This document shows, one piece after another, positions 32,741 through 40,940 of a DNA stretch of 50,437 nucleotides. Source of the stretch: DAOMNN01 sp050486545. Lineage in GTDB: Bacteria > Pseudomonadota > Gammaproteobacteria > Burkholderiales > Rhodocyclaceae. The notes beneath the pieces are model-generated. The model searched no databases, had not been told where the DNA came from, and saw nothing but the letters and a program-made list of their open reading frames with translations. The stretch lies in assembly GCA_050486545.1 (NCBI GenBank), contig JBJHDM010000021.1:1-50437 (forward strand). Reading direction: 5' to 3'. How positions within the stretch are numbered: position 1 is the stretch's first letter; each line of letters starts with the position of its first letter. Both the position numbers and the translations under genes were made by a program.

Positions 32741-33815
32741 CCACGAGCACATGGCCCACGCGCTGGCGCTGGCCGAACGTGGCCTCGCTACGACGACGCC
32801 GAACCCGCGGGTCGGCTGCCTGATCGTCCGGGACGGCGAGGTGGTCGGGGAGGGCTGGCACAAGCGCGCGGGCGCTCCGCATGCCGAGATCGTCGCCCTG
32901 GCGATGGCGGGCGATCGGGCGCACGGAGCGACCGCTTACGTGACGCTCGAGCCGTGTTCCCATTTCGGTCGCACCCCCCCGTGCGCCGACGCCCTCATCG
33001 ATGCGGGCATCGCACGGGTCGTAGCCGCCATGGCCGACCCCAACCCCCTGGTTTCCGGACGCGGACTGGAACGTCTGCGCGCCAGTGGAGTCGTCACCGA
33101 AACGGGACTGCTCGAAGACGCGGCCCGCGAACTGAACATCGGCTTCGTCTCCAGGATGACGCGCGGGCGACCCTGGGTACGCCTCAAGGCGGCCGCCACC
33201 CTGGACGGAAAGACCGCGCTGAACAACGGGCGAAGTCAATGGATCACCGGGCCGGCCGCCCGGCGCGACGGTCACGCCTGGCGTGCGCGCGCCTGCGCCA
33301 TTCTCACCGGCATCGGCACGGTGCGTGACGACGACCCGAGCCTCACGGTTCGCGAGGTCCCGTGCGAGCGACAGCCCTTGCGCATCCTCGTCGACTCACG
33401 CCTGGAGGTCCCCGAATCGGCCCGGATCCTGGACGGCGGAAACTGTCTGGTCGTGACGGCGACGGACGATGCGGCACGGGTCGAGAAACTCTCCGCGCGC
33501 GGCATCGAGACCCTGCACATGCCGAACGATGGAGGCAAGGTAGACCTGCCTGCCCTGCTTCAGGAACTGGGCAGTCGTGGACTCAACGAAGTCCATGTCG
33601 AAGCGGGTTCGCGCCTGAACGGGTCGTTGCTGAGCGAAGGGTGCGTGGACGAATGGCTGTTCTATTTCGCCCCGATGATCGTCGGTAACCGTGCGCAGGG
33701 CCTGTTCGACTTTCCGGAGCTCACCGCGCTCGACCAGGCGACACGCATGCAGGTGCGCGACCTGCGTATGCTCGGTCCGGACCTGCGCATTCTCGCACGT
33801 CCGCAATCCGGTTGA
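32721..33815 (+). CDS. ribD: Riboflavin biosynthesis bifunctional deaminase/reductase RibD
   Basis: 364 residues. The N-terminal deaminase and C-terminal reductase carry out the second and third steps of riboflavin synthesis after GTP cyclohydrolase II. Zinc is held by HAE (His54, Glu56) and by PCSHFGRTPPC (Cys79 and Cys88). The reductase half shows LKAAATLDGKTAL and the RSQWITG motif, and later EVHVEAGSRLNGSLL. It begins inside nrdR. It runs convergently into thiF with 12 bases between. Riboflavin supply is relevant to the flavin-rich NQR. Confidence 0.96.
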   Translation: MTFSAADHEHMAHALALAERGLATTTPNPRVGCLIVRDGEVVGEGWHKRAGAPHAEIVALAMAGDRAHGATAYVTLEPCSHFGRTPPCADALIDAGIARVVAAMADPNPLVSGRGLERLRASGVVTETGLLEDAARELNIGFVSRMTRGRPWVRLKAAATLDGKTALNNGRSQWITGPAARRDGHAWRARACAILTGIGTVRDDDPSLTVREVPCERQPLRILVDSRLEVPESARILDGGNCLVVTATDDAARVEKLSARGIETLHMPNDGGKVDLPALLQELGSRGLNEVHVEAGSRLNGSLLSEGCVDEWLFYFAPMIVGNRAQGLFDFPELTALDQATRMQVRDLRMLGPDLRILARPQSG

Positions 33816-33827
33816 TCGCGACGCGCC

Positions 33828-34586
33828 TCAGGCCTGCCGGCGGCCGGCGCATACCGTACAGGCCGGATCGCGCCCCAGCACGATGCTGCGCCACTCCATG
33901 GCCAGGCCATCGAGCAGCAGCAAACGTCCATCCAGCGACGTACCGCAGCCCACGATCAGCTTGAGGGCCTCCGCAGCCTGCGTCGCACCGATAATGCCGG
34001 TAAGCGGGGCGAATACCCCCATCACCGCACACCGAACCTCCTCGATGTCCTGCCCTTCCGGGAACAGGCAGTGATAGCAGGGGCTTTCGGTACGGCGCAG
34101 ATCGAACACCGACACCTGCCCATCAAAACGGATCGCCGCACCCGACACCAGCGGCCTGCGGTGACGCACGCACGCGCGGTTGATCGCATGGCGGGTGGCG
34201 AAATTGTCGGAGCAATCCAGCACGATGTCGGCCAACGCCACCTGATCGTCGAGCGCCTCGGCTTCCAGACGCAGCGCAAACGTTTCGACATGCGCTTCGG
34301 GATTCAAACGCAGCAGGGTTTCCCGTCCGGATTCGACTTTGGGCCGACCCACGTTCTCCGCGGAATGGAGAATCTGGCGCTGGAGATTGGTCAGATCAAC
34401 CGTATCGTGGTCGCACAATACGAGCGTGCCCACGCCCGCCGCAGCGAGGTACATCGCGGCCGGCGAACCCAGACCGCCGGCTCCGACCACCAGGACCCGC
34501 GCGGCCAGCAGGGCCTCCTGTCCCTCCACACCGATTTCGGGAAGAAGGATGTGGCGACTGTACCGCAGCAGTTGATCGTCGGTCAT
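33828..34586 (-). CDS. Adenylyltransferase of the HesA/MoeB/ThiF family
   Basis: 252 residues. These enzymes adenylate the C-terminus of a ubiquitin-like sulfur carrier (MoaD or ThiS). The Rossmann loop GAGGLGSPA is at residues 35-43. Four zinc cysteines are at 170, 173, 243 and 246 (CYHC and CTVC). Cys186 in VRCAVMGVFAPL is at the site of the MoeB catalytic cysteine. IGATQAAEALKL closes the core. MoeB and ThiF cannot be told apart with certainty; mog is the only other cofactor gene in the window and is 10 kb away. Confidence 0.9.
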   Translation of the reverse strand: MTDDQLLRYSRHILLPEIGVEGQEALLAARVLVVGAGGLGSPAAMYLAAAGVGTLVLCDHDTVDLTNLQRQILHSAENVGRPKVESGRETLLRLNPEAHVETFALRLEAEALDDQVALADIVLDCSDNFATRHAINRACVRHRRPLVSGAAIRFDGQVSVFDLRRTESPCYHCLFPEGQDIEEVRCAVMGVFAPLTGIIGATQAAEALKLIVGCGTSLDGRLLLLDGLAMEWRSIVLGRDPACTVCAGRRQA

Positions 34587-34673
34587 GGCGTCTCAGGCGT
34601 TCGTGAACCAGGGAGTCCTTCGCGACACCGCATCAGGACAGGGGACGGCACCGAAGTACTGGCGACACCGGAA

Positions 34674-35123
34674 CTACTTGTATTCCCGCAATTCGACGGG
34701 CGTGTCGTCGTGGTCGCCGTGCGGATGCTGGTCATACACCTTGATGTAGACCTCGTTGGACTTCTTGATCAGGCGTTCCGGTGACTCGAGATTGTGACGC
34801 TGCGTCTCTTCACAGAAATAGACGAGTGCGCGCACGAGCTTCGAATACAAGGTGTTGTCGAGATGAAATCCGGCATCGCGCAATGCGTCCTCGATCGCCT
34901 CCAGAGAGTAGTCGAGTACCGAGTAGCGCACGACCAGCGCTTGTGGCCGGTCCGCCTCACTGACGATCAGCCCCTTGAGCATGCGCAGCGCCGCCAGCGC
35001 GCGTGCCGTCTGGCCAGGCGGCATCGCGGCGAAACGGATCTCGCGCTCCTTGTGCACCCCGGTTCCGGGAACCGGGTGCTCGTGATTCCTGCCGGCCAGC
35101 TTGTACGCCGTCTCCCGACGCAT
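34674..35123 (-). CDS. Conserved protein of unknown function, possible ferredoxin-like fold
   Basis: 149 residues from ATG 35123. It has a hydrophilic N-terminus, then a beta-alpha pattern (ALRMLKGLIVS, then ALVVRYSVLDYSLEAIEDALRDAGFHLD) that resembles the heavy-metal-associated fold of metallochaperones, but without the CxxC metal site. A conserved His-rich tail follows (DQHPHGDHDD). It lies between ctpA and thiF on the same strand, in an operon with gpmA and envC, so it may have an envelope or regulatory role. The fold call is inference from pattern only. Confidence 0.65.
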   Translation of the reverse strand: MRRETAYKLAGRNHEHPVPGTGVHKEREIRFAAMPPGQTARALAALRMLKGLIVSEADRPQALVVRYSVLDYSLEAIEDALRDAGFHLDNTLYSKLVRALVYFCEETQRHNLESPERLIKKSNEVYIKVYDQHPHGDHDDTPVELREYK

Positions 35124-35142
35124 CGAATGCCCCCTCGTGCCT

Positions 35143-36516
35143 TTACTGCGTATTCTGGACGAACTCCTCGCCCTTGAGAAGCGACAGGGCACGCAGGAGT
35201 TGGTAATCGTCCTCGCCACCCAGGGTGAAGCGCGGCGTCGGCTCGCCAGGCGACTCGCCACTTTCCGGAGTGCGCTCGGCTTCGCGAGCCGCCTCGTCCG
35301 CGGCATCGCTCCGTCCGTTGCCCAGATGGCCCTGCAGGTCGGATTCCCGCAGTCGGCGTGCGGACCCGTTCTCGCTTTCTTCCACGACGATGTCCGGATC
35401 GATCCCCTTGGCCTGGATCGAACGTCCGCTCGGGGTATAGTAACGGGCGGTGGTCAGCTTGATCGCCGTGTTGTTGTTCAGCGGCAGGATCGTCTGCACC
35501 GACCCCTTGCCGAACGTCTTGGTCCCCATGACCGTTGCCCGCTCGTGATCCTGCAGCGCACCGGCGACGATCTCGCTCGCCGAAGCCGAGCCGGCATTCA
35601 CGAGCACGACCATCGGGACGTCGCGCGCGACCCCGGGAAGGTCACGAATGAAATCGCGCCGCGTGCCGCGCAGATAGTCTTCCGGTGCGGCACGATATTC
35701 ACGCCGCGCATCGGGCGCCCTGCCGTCGGTGGTCACGACCAGCGCATCCCGCGGCAGGAAGGCCGCAGCCACGCCAATGGCACCATGCAGCAGGCCGCCC
35801 GGATCATTGCGCAGGTCGAGCACCAGGCCCTGGAGTTCGCCCTGGGCAACGAGACGGTTCAGGTGCTCCACCACGCTCATCGCGGTGTTCTCCTGGAACT
35901 GGGCCACGCGAAGATAGCCGTACCCGGGCTCGACGACCTTGGAACGCACGCTCTGGACGCGAATGACCTCCCGCACGATCGTCAGCACGATCGGCGCACT
36001 CTCGCCCTGTCGCATGATCGTGAGGGTGATGCTCGTGTCCGGACGCCCCCGCATGCGCTTGACTGCATCGGCGAGGGTCATGCCCTTGACCGGCGTCTCG
36101 TCGAGCTTGATGATCAGGTCGCCGGCCAGGATCCCGGCGCGGAAGGCCGGCGTATCCTCGATTGGCGAGACGACCTTGACGAAGCCGTCCTCCATCCCGA
36201 CCTCGATCCCGAGGCCTCCGAACTCGCCTTGCGTACCCTCCCGCAGGTCGCGGTACGCATCCACGTCGAGATAGGCCGAATGCGGATCGAGTCCGCTCAG
36301 CATGCCGCTGATCGCATGCTTGATCAGGTCCGCATCCTCGACCGGCTCGACGTAGCCCTGCTTGACGGCATTGAAGACATCGGCGAAGGCACGAAGCTCC
36401 TCGACCGGCAACGGTGCCAGCGAACGGTCGGCACTGGCCGAAAAATTCAGGCTGATCAGGATGCCGGCAAACACACCGGTGAGGATCAGACTCAGCTTCT
36501 GCAACTTGTTGCCCAT
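35143..36516 (-). CDS. Carboxy-terminal processing protease CtpA (peptidase S41)
   Basis: 457 residues. The N-terminus has one uncleaved-looking helix or signal (residues ~8-26), followed by a PDZ domain (residues ~95-170, with GGLGIEVG). The peptidase domain carries the catalytic Ser312 in NAGSASASE and Lys337 in TFGKGSVQ. The enzyme acts in the periplasm on C-termini of envelope proteins; in some bacteria it trims murein hydrolases. The C-terminal 60 residues are hydrophilic and variable. It follows envC with a 43-base gap, a common pairing that suggests a cell-wall role. Confidence 0.94.
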   Translation of the reverse strand: MGNKLQKLSLILTGVFAGILISLNFSASADRSLAPLPVEELRAFADVFNAVKQGYVEPVEDADLIKHAISGMLSGLDPHSAYLDVDAYRDLREGTQGEFGGLGIEVGMEDGFVKVVSPIEDTPAFRAGILAGDLIIKLDETPVKGMTLADAVKRMRGRPDTSITLTIMRQGESAPIVLTIVREVIRVQSVRSKVVEPGYGYLRVAQFQENTAMSVVEHLNRLVAQGELQGLVLDLRNDPGGLLHGAIGVAAAFLPRDALVVTTDGRAPDARREYRAAPEDYLRGTRRDFIRDLPGVARDVPMVVLVNAGSASASEIVAGALQDHERATVMGTKTFGKGSVQTILPLNNNTAIKLTTARYYTPSGRSIQAKGIDPDIVVEESENGSARRLRESDLQGHLGNGRSDAADEAAREAERTPESGESPGEPTPRFTLGGEDDYQLLRALSLLKGEEFVQNTQ

Positions 36517-36559
36517 GACAACTCCATCTTTCTACACCGCGCCGACCTGGTCGCCGACC

Positions 36560-37876
36560 TCATTTGCCGCGAATCCACAGCATCGGATCGACGGGTTCGC
36601 CCTTGTGCCGGATCTCGAAGTATAAACCCGATTCCAGACCGCCCCCGCTCGCTCCGACGCTCGCAATCGCGACGCCGCCGCCGATTCGCTCCCCGACCAC
36701 CCTGAACAATGCATCGTTGTTGCCGTAGATCGTCAGGTAGTCGTCTCCGTGATCGACGATGATCAGGTTGCCATATCCCCGCAGCCAGTCTGAAAAGACC
36801 ACTTCGCCCGGCGCGACGGCCACCACCTCCTCGCCCCCACGGGCGCGGATGAACACGCCACGCCAGCGCGTGCCTCCGTCCGCTCTTGGAGCACCGAAGC
36901 GCCCAATCAGTTCTCCGCGGACCGGAAAAACCATCTTCCCGCGCAATTGCGCGAAACTCACACCCAGGGGCGTGGGTTGCGAGGGAGGACGCCCTTCGCT
37001 ACGCCTGTCATCGCCCTGCTCGCTGCCTGCACCGGGAGAGCGCCGCGCAGGTGCGCGAGACGCGGGCGTCGCAACCGCAGGCGCGACCGCCACCGGCGCA
37101 GGCTCCGACCGCATCGCCCGAGCGGCCCGCTCCATGTCCCGGCGTGCCGCCTGAAGCGTCAGGACTTCCAGCACCTGCCCGAGCCGTTGCTCGTCCCGGC
37201 GCAGCGCCTCGATCTGCGAGGCGTGCGAACCGATCTGTTGCGTCACTTCGGCCAGCGCCTTTTCCCGGGCGTGTTGTCGCTGCTGCAATCGGGTCTGTTG
37301 TGTACGCTGCTCCGCCTCGATCGCGGCGAGCCGGCCCCTTCGATCCTCGATGGCGGCGATGCGGCGCGCAAGCTCATCCAGATCGGCACGCAGCGACTCG
37401 ATCAGTTCGAGCCGTGCCCGACCGACGTGCTCCAGGTAGTGCATGTCACGCGCAAGCTGGTTGGGATCGCGTGCCGACAGCAGCGGTGCCACATCGCTTC
37501 CGCCGTGAATGTAATGACGGCGCAGCCAGCCCGCGAGTTCCTCCTGCCGCGTCGCGATGCGCGATTCGACCTCGCGCCGTGCCGACTCCTCGCCTGCCAG
37601 CGCCTGCTCGGTGTCGTCACGCTCCGCGGCCGTCGCACGAAGCTGCCGGTTCGCCTCCGAGACGGCGCGCTCCGCCTCGGCCAGTTCGCGAGCGGCCTTC
37701 GAGCGACTGGCCTCGGCCGCACCCAATGCCGTCTCGAGTTCACCGATGCGGCGCTGCACGTCCTCCATCTCGGCTCGGCGCTGAACGAGCTCCCGGTCAC
37801 CGGCATGGAGTGCGGTCGACGCGACCAGGGCGACGAGCAGCACCCAGGCCGGCGGCAACGGACGAAAACTCCCCAC
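36560..37876 (-). CDS. envC: Murein hydrolase activator EnvC (degenerate LytM domain)
   Basis: 438 residues from GTG 37876. A signal peptide (residues 1-25) precedes a long coiled coil (residues ~28-250, rich in Ala, Arg, Glu and Gln). A proline/serine linker follows, then a C-terminal LytM/M23 domain (KMVFPVRGELIGRFG to LYFEIRHKGEPVDP). The zinc ligands of an active M23 protease are not conserved (RWRGVFIRA, TIYGNNDAL). That is the hallmark of EnvC, which instead activates AmiA/AmiB amidases at the division septum. It lies between gpmA and ctpA. Confidence 0.93.
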   Translation of the reverse strand: MGSFRPLPPAWVLLVALVASTALHAGDRELVQRRAEMEDVQRRIGELETALGAAEASRSKAARELAEAERAVSEANRQLRATAAERDDTEQALAGEESARREVESRIATRQEELAGWLRRHYIHGGSDVAPLLSARDPNQLARDMHYLEHVGRARLELIESLRADLDELARRIAAIEDRRGRLAAIEAEQRTQQTRLQQRQHAREKALAEVTQQIGSHASQIEALRRDEQRLGQVLEVLTLQAARRDMERAARAMRSEPAPVAVAPAVATPASRAPARRSPGAGSEQGDDRRSEGRPPSQPTPLGVSFAQLRGKMVFPVRGELIGRFGAPRADGGTRWRGVFIRARGGEEVVAVAPGEVVFSDWLRGYGNLIIVDHGDDYLTIYGNNDALFRVVGERIGGGVAIASVGASGGGLESGLYFEIRHKGEPVDPMLWIRGK

Positions 37877-37888
37877 TTGGGAGGTCTC

Positions 37889-38638
37889 TCAGCCGCTCGA
37901 TTTTCCCTGACCCGCCACAGCCGCCTCGGCGGCCCGTATGGTCTCCTCGTCGGCGAGATAGTAGCTGCGCAACGGCTTCAGATCAGCATCGAGTTCGTAG
38001 ACCAGGGGTTGTCCGGTCGGGATGTTGAGGCCAACGATCTCCGCATCGGAAATGTCGTCGAGATACTTGATCAGGGCTCGCAGGCTGTTGCCGTGCGCCG
38101 CGATGAGCACGCGTTTGCCGACGAGAATGCTCGGCACGATCACGGTTTCCCAGTACGGGATGAAGCGCGCCACCGTGTCGCGCAGACACTCGGTCCGGGG
38201 GTAGCGCGCATGGGGCAGCGATGCGTAGCGCGGGTCGTCGAGCGCCAGCCGCGCATCGCCTTCTTCCAGTGCCGGTGGCGGGGTATCGTAGGAACGGCGC
38301 CAGACGAGCACTTGGTCGTCACCGTACTTCGCGGCGGTTTCGGCCTTGTTCAGGCCTTGCAGCGCGCCGTAATGTCGCTCGTTCAGTCGCCAGGAATGCT
38401 CCACCGGCATCCATAGCGCATCGAGTTCTTCGAGAACGATGTTGAGGGTCTTGTTCGCGCGTTTGAGCACGGACGTGTAGGCCAGGTCGAATGCGTAGCC
38501 CTCCTGCCGGAGCAGGCGGCCGGCCATCCTGGCCTCCTCGACGCCTTTCTCGGTAAGATCGACGTCGGTCCAGCCGGTGAAGCGGTTTTCCTTGTTCCAG
38601 GTGGATTCGCCGTGGCGAAGCAGAACGATTTTGTACAT
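37889..38638 (-). CDS. gpmA: 2,3-bisphosphoglycerate-dependent phosphoglycerate mutase
   Basis: 249 residues. It interconverts 3- and 2-phosphoglycerate in glycolysis and gluconeogenesis. The phosphohistidine motif LLRHGESTWN has His9, with RLNERHYGALQGLNK and, later, AAHGNSLRAL supplying the second histidine. The conserved WRRSYDTPPP loop identifies the dPGM type. It is the first gene of the gpmA-envC-ctpA-unknown-thiF unit. The upstream gap of about 170 bases is shared with the divergent ArsR-type gene. Confidence 0.96.
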   Translation of the reverse strand: MYKIVLLRHGESTWNKENRFTGWTDVDLTEKGVEEARMAGRLLRQEGYAFDLAYTSVLKRANKTLNIVLEELDALWMPVEHSWRLNERHYGALQGLNKAETAAKYGDDQVLVWRRSYDTPPPALEEGDARLALDDPRYASLPHARYPRTECLRDTVARFIPYWETVIVPSILVGKRVLIAAHGNSLRALIKYLDDISDAEIVGLNIPTGQPLVYELDADLKPLRSYYLADEETIRAAEAAVAGQGKSSG

Positions 38639-38757
38639 GGGTTCTCGGAGTCGATTGAAGAAGGAAGCGGGCAACGCGGGCCGGCATCGGCAGGCGCAGG
38701 CAAATCCGTTCGGAGCCGTGCACCGGATAAATCGCGACCGAACCGCCAAACTCGCGC

Positions 38758-38783
38758 TTGACCCGCCCGCAATATTTTATACT
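38758..38783 (+). promoter_or_regulatory. Putative promoter/operator of the ArsR-rhodanese unit
   Basis: TTGACC (38758-38763) and TATACT (38778-38783) surround an A/T-rich AATATTTTA. The spacer is 14 bases, shorter than usual, and the A/T-rich block stands out in a GC-rich background. It is the most likely site for autoregulation by the ArsR-type protein 30 bases downstream. Confidence 0.4.
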
Positions 38784-38812
38784 AGTCCCCTTGACTACAC
38801 CTCCGGACCATC

Positions 38813-39148
38813 GTGAACAATCAGGCCATCATCGACTTGATCGACAAGCATGAGCACATCGAAACGGCGGCACGGGCGCTGAAGGCGATTGCTCATCCCC
38901 TGCGGCTGAAGATTCTTTGCGTGCTCGGCGACAGCGAGATCTGCGTGCAGGACATCGTCGATGCCGTGGGAACCTCGCAAAGCAACATCTCCCAGCACCT
39001 GGCGATCCTGCGCGACAAAGGGGTCCTGCAGACGCGAAAGGATGCGAACAGGGTGTATTACCGGGTCGGGGACAAACGTACGTTGCAACTCATCGAGCTC
39101 ATGCGCGAGGTCTTCTGCGGCATCGGCAACGACGACCTCGACAACTGA
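38813..39148 (+). CDS. ArsR-family transcriptional regulator, possible persulfide sensor
   Basis: 111 residues from GTG 38813. It is a winged-helix repressor with the ArsR core (LKAIAHPLRLKILCVLGD, SQSNISQHLAILRDKGVL, then RKDANRVYYRVGD). Cysteines are at 36, 44 and 102. Cys36 and Cys102 are 66 residues apart, the same spacing as the persulfide-sensing pair of SqrR (41/107) and BigR (42/108). The ArsR ELCVCDL-type metal site is replaced by EICVQDIV. It is followed 29 bases later by a rhodanese gene, which supports sulfur or redox sensing. The sensing role is inference. Confidence 0.85.
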   Translation: MNNQAIIDLIDKHEHIETAARALKAIAHPLRLKILCVLGDSEICVQDIVDAVGTSQSNISQHLAILRDKGVLQTRKDANRVYYRVGDKRTLQLIELMREVFCGIGNDDLDN

Positions 39149-39177
39149 AACCACTGGACAACGGAGCAGGCTCGAAC

Positions 39178-39651
39178 GTGGAATTCTTGCAGGATAACTG
39201 GTACTGGGCGGCCCTCGCGGCAATCAGCGGCGGCTGGCTGGTGTTCGACATGATTCAGAACTATGGAGACAAGTCGCAGCTCTCGCCCCTCGAAGCGACC
39301 TTGCTGATGAACCGCGAGGACGCGCAGGTCGTGGATGTCCGCGACATCGGACAGTTTCAGAGCGGGCATATCCCGAACGCCCGCCACATTCCGATCACCG
39401 AGCTGCAGTCGCGCACCGCGGAACTGGAGAAGCTCAAGTCGACGCCGCTGATCCTGTGCTGCGCGAGCGGCATGCGCTCCAGGGCCGGGCTGCTCATGTT
39501 GAAGAAGGCCGGTTTTGAAAAGATCTTCCACCTGCGCGGCGGCATGCACGAGTGGGAGAAGTCGGGCCAGCCCGTCAGCCAGAAGACCGATTCCGGCAAG
39601 TCCGCTTCCAGGAAGAAGGAACGCGCCAGGGAGAAAGAGAAAGCGAAATGA
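39178..39651 (+). CDS. Membrane-anchored rhodanese-like sulfurtransferase
   Basis: 157 residues from GTG 39178 (GGAGCAGG upstream). A hydrophobic N-terminal segment (residues ~8-25, including WYWAALAAISGGW) anchors the protein. A single rhodanese domain follows, with the persulfide-forming Cys95 in CASGMRS and a Cys94 next to it. The C-terminal 20 residues are very basic (KKERAREKEKAK). Rhodaneses move sulfur atoms between carriers. The stop overlaps the grxC ATG (ATGA). This rhodanese-grxC-secB order is common in proteobacteria. Confidence 0.93.
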   Translation: MEFLQDNWYWAALAAISGGWLVFDMIQNYGDKSQLSPLEATLLMNREDAQVVDVRDIGQFQSGHIPNARHIPITELQSRTAELEKLKSTPLILCCASGMRSRAGLLMLKKAGFEKIFHLRGGMHEWEKSGQPVSQKTDSGKSASRKKERAREKEKAK

Positions 39652-39908
39652 CAGCGCACGTCAGAATGTATGCGACCGCGGTCTGCCCGTACTGCGTTCG
39701 TGCAGAACAGTTGCTCACCCGCCGGGGCGTCACCGGCGTCGAGAAGATCCGCATCGACCTCGATGCGGGCCGCCGCGACGAGATGATGCAACTGACCGGC
39801 CGCAGGACGGTTCCACAGATCTTCATCGGCGACCACCACGTCGGCGGATGCGACGACCTGTTCGAACTGGACCGCTCGGGACAGCTCGAGGCACTGCTGA
39901 ATCCCTGA
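39648..39908 (+). CDS. grxC: Glutaredoxin 3
   Basis: 86 residues, full length for Grx3. A dithiol glutaredoxin that reduces disulfides with glutathione. The active site is Cys13-Pro-Tyr-Cys16. TVPQIFIGDHHVGG (TVP loop and GG motif) binds glutathione. It overlaps the rhodanese gene by four bases. The sequence after its stop forms a perfect 9-bp hairpin before secB. Confidence 0.97.
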   Translation: MTAHVRMYATAVCPYCVRAEQLLTRRGVTGVEKIRIDLDAGRRDEMMQLTGRRTVPQIFIGDHHVGGCDDLFELDRSGQLEALLNP

Positions 39909-39927
39909 TTCCGGCCATGCCGGAATC
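39907..39927 (+). repeat. Perfect hairpin overlapping the grxC stop
   Basis: GATTCCGGC (39907-39915) pairs with GCCGGAATC (39919-39927) around CAT. The stem includes the last two bases of the grxC stop codon. No T-run follows. It may set the ratio of grxC to secB mRNA. Confidence 0.65.
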
Positions 39928-39966
39928 CGGTGCCACCCCCTACTTCAACCACACTCAAGGCAGCAA

Positions 39967-40446
39967 ATGACCGAACAAGCTCAGCCCGTCTTCTCGATCG
40001 AGAAACTCTACGTCAAGGATCTCTCGCTCGAGGTTCCACACGCCCCCAAGGTCTACCTGGAGCGGGAAACGCCGCAGGTGAATGTGCAGTTGCGCACCGA
40101 CGGCAACGTGATCGAGGAAGGAATCTACGAAGTCACGTTGACGGTCACCGCGACGGCGAAGCTTCCGGACGACCGGACGCTATTCATGGTCGAAGTGGCC
40201 CAGTCGGGCGTCTTCCAGGTCCGTAACATCCCCGAGAACGATCTCGAGCCGCTGATGATGATCGGCTGCCCGAACATCCTGTTCCCGTATGCCCGGGAAG
40301 CCGTATCCGATGCCGTGACCCGCGCGGGCTTCCAGCCGGTCATCCTTGCCCCGGTGAACTTCGAGCTGATGTACCAGGCCAAGAAGCAGCAGGCCGAATC
40401 GGCCACCGCACAGTCCGCCGGAAACGGCGAGGCGCAACCCCAGTAG
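39967..40446 (+). CDS. secB: Protein-export chaperone SecB
   Basis: 159 residues. SecB keeps preproteins unfolded and hands them to SecA. The family segments are visible: FSIEKLYVKDLSLEVPHAP, GIYEVTLTVTATAK, and FQVRNIPENDLEPLMMIGCPNILFPYAREAVSD. The C-terminus is longer and Gln-rich (QAKKQQAESATAQ). The next gene begins 10 bases later. Confidence 0.97.
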   Translation: MTEQAQPVFSIEKLYVKDLSLEVPHAPKVYLERETPQVNVQLRTDGNVIEEGIYEVTLTVTATAKLPDDRTLFMVEVAQSGVFQVRNIPENDLEPLMMIGCPNILFPYAREAVSDAVTRAGFQPVILAPVNFELMYQAKKQQAESATAQSAGNGEAQPQ

Positions 40447-40456
40447 CAGGCCCGAC

Positions 40457-40909
40457 ATGAACGCGCGGCGACTTCGCACCCTGTGTCTTTCGATCGTTCT
40501 GGGCGTGGCGGCCATCTCCTCGGCGCATGGGATCGAATTCCGCTCGGTCAATGAGGCTTCGATTCTTTTCGACAGCCCCTCGGATCAGGGCCGCCGTCTG
40601 TTCATCGTCGCACCGGGCACGCCGGTCGAAGTCGTCGTGGAACTCGAACAGTGGGTCAAGGTGCGCGATCCGGAAGGCGCCCTCACCTGGATCGAACGCG
40701 CACGCCTCAGCCCGAAGCGCACGCTGATCGTGACTTCGCCCAGTGCCGCAGTCCGGCAGCAGCCGGATTCCCAGGCGCCGGTGGTGTTCGAAGCCTCGCG
40801 TGCCGTGGTCCTCGAACTGGCGACCCCACCGGTCGCCGGCTGGGTGCAGGTCCGTCATCAAGGGGGAGCCACCGGTTATCTGCGGGTGACCGAAGTCTGG
40901 GGGCTCTGA
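40457..40909 (+). CDS. Periplasmic SH3-domain protein
   Basis: 150 residues with a Sec signal peptide (residues 1-25, ending SSAHG). Two bacterial SH3-like units follow (residues ~26-83 and ~90-145), each with the typical GTPVEVVVELEQWVKVRD and VVFEASRAVVLEL strand pattern. Bacterial SH3 domains often bind peptidoglycan, but the ligand here is unknown. It is 10 bases downstream of secB and upstream of gpsA. Confidence 0.82.
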   Translation: MNARRLRTLCLSIVLGVAAISSAHGIEFRSVNEASILFDSPSDQGRRLFIVAPGTPVEVVVELEQWVKVRDPEGALTWIERARLSPKRTLIVTSPSAAVRQQPDSQAPVVFEASRAVVLELATPPVAGWVQVRHQGGATGYLRVTEVWGL

Positions 40910-40940
40910 AGCGTGGGCAGTGTGCCGCGAAGGACATCCG

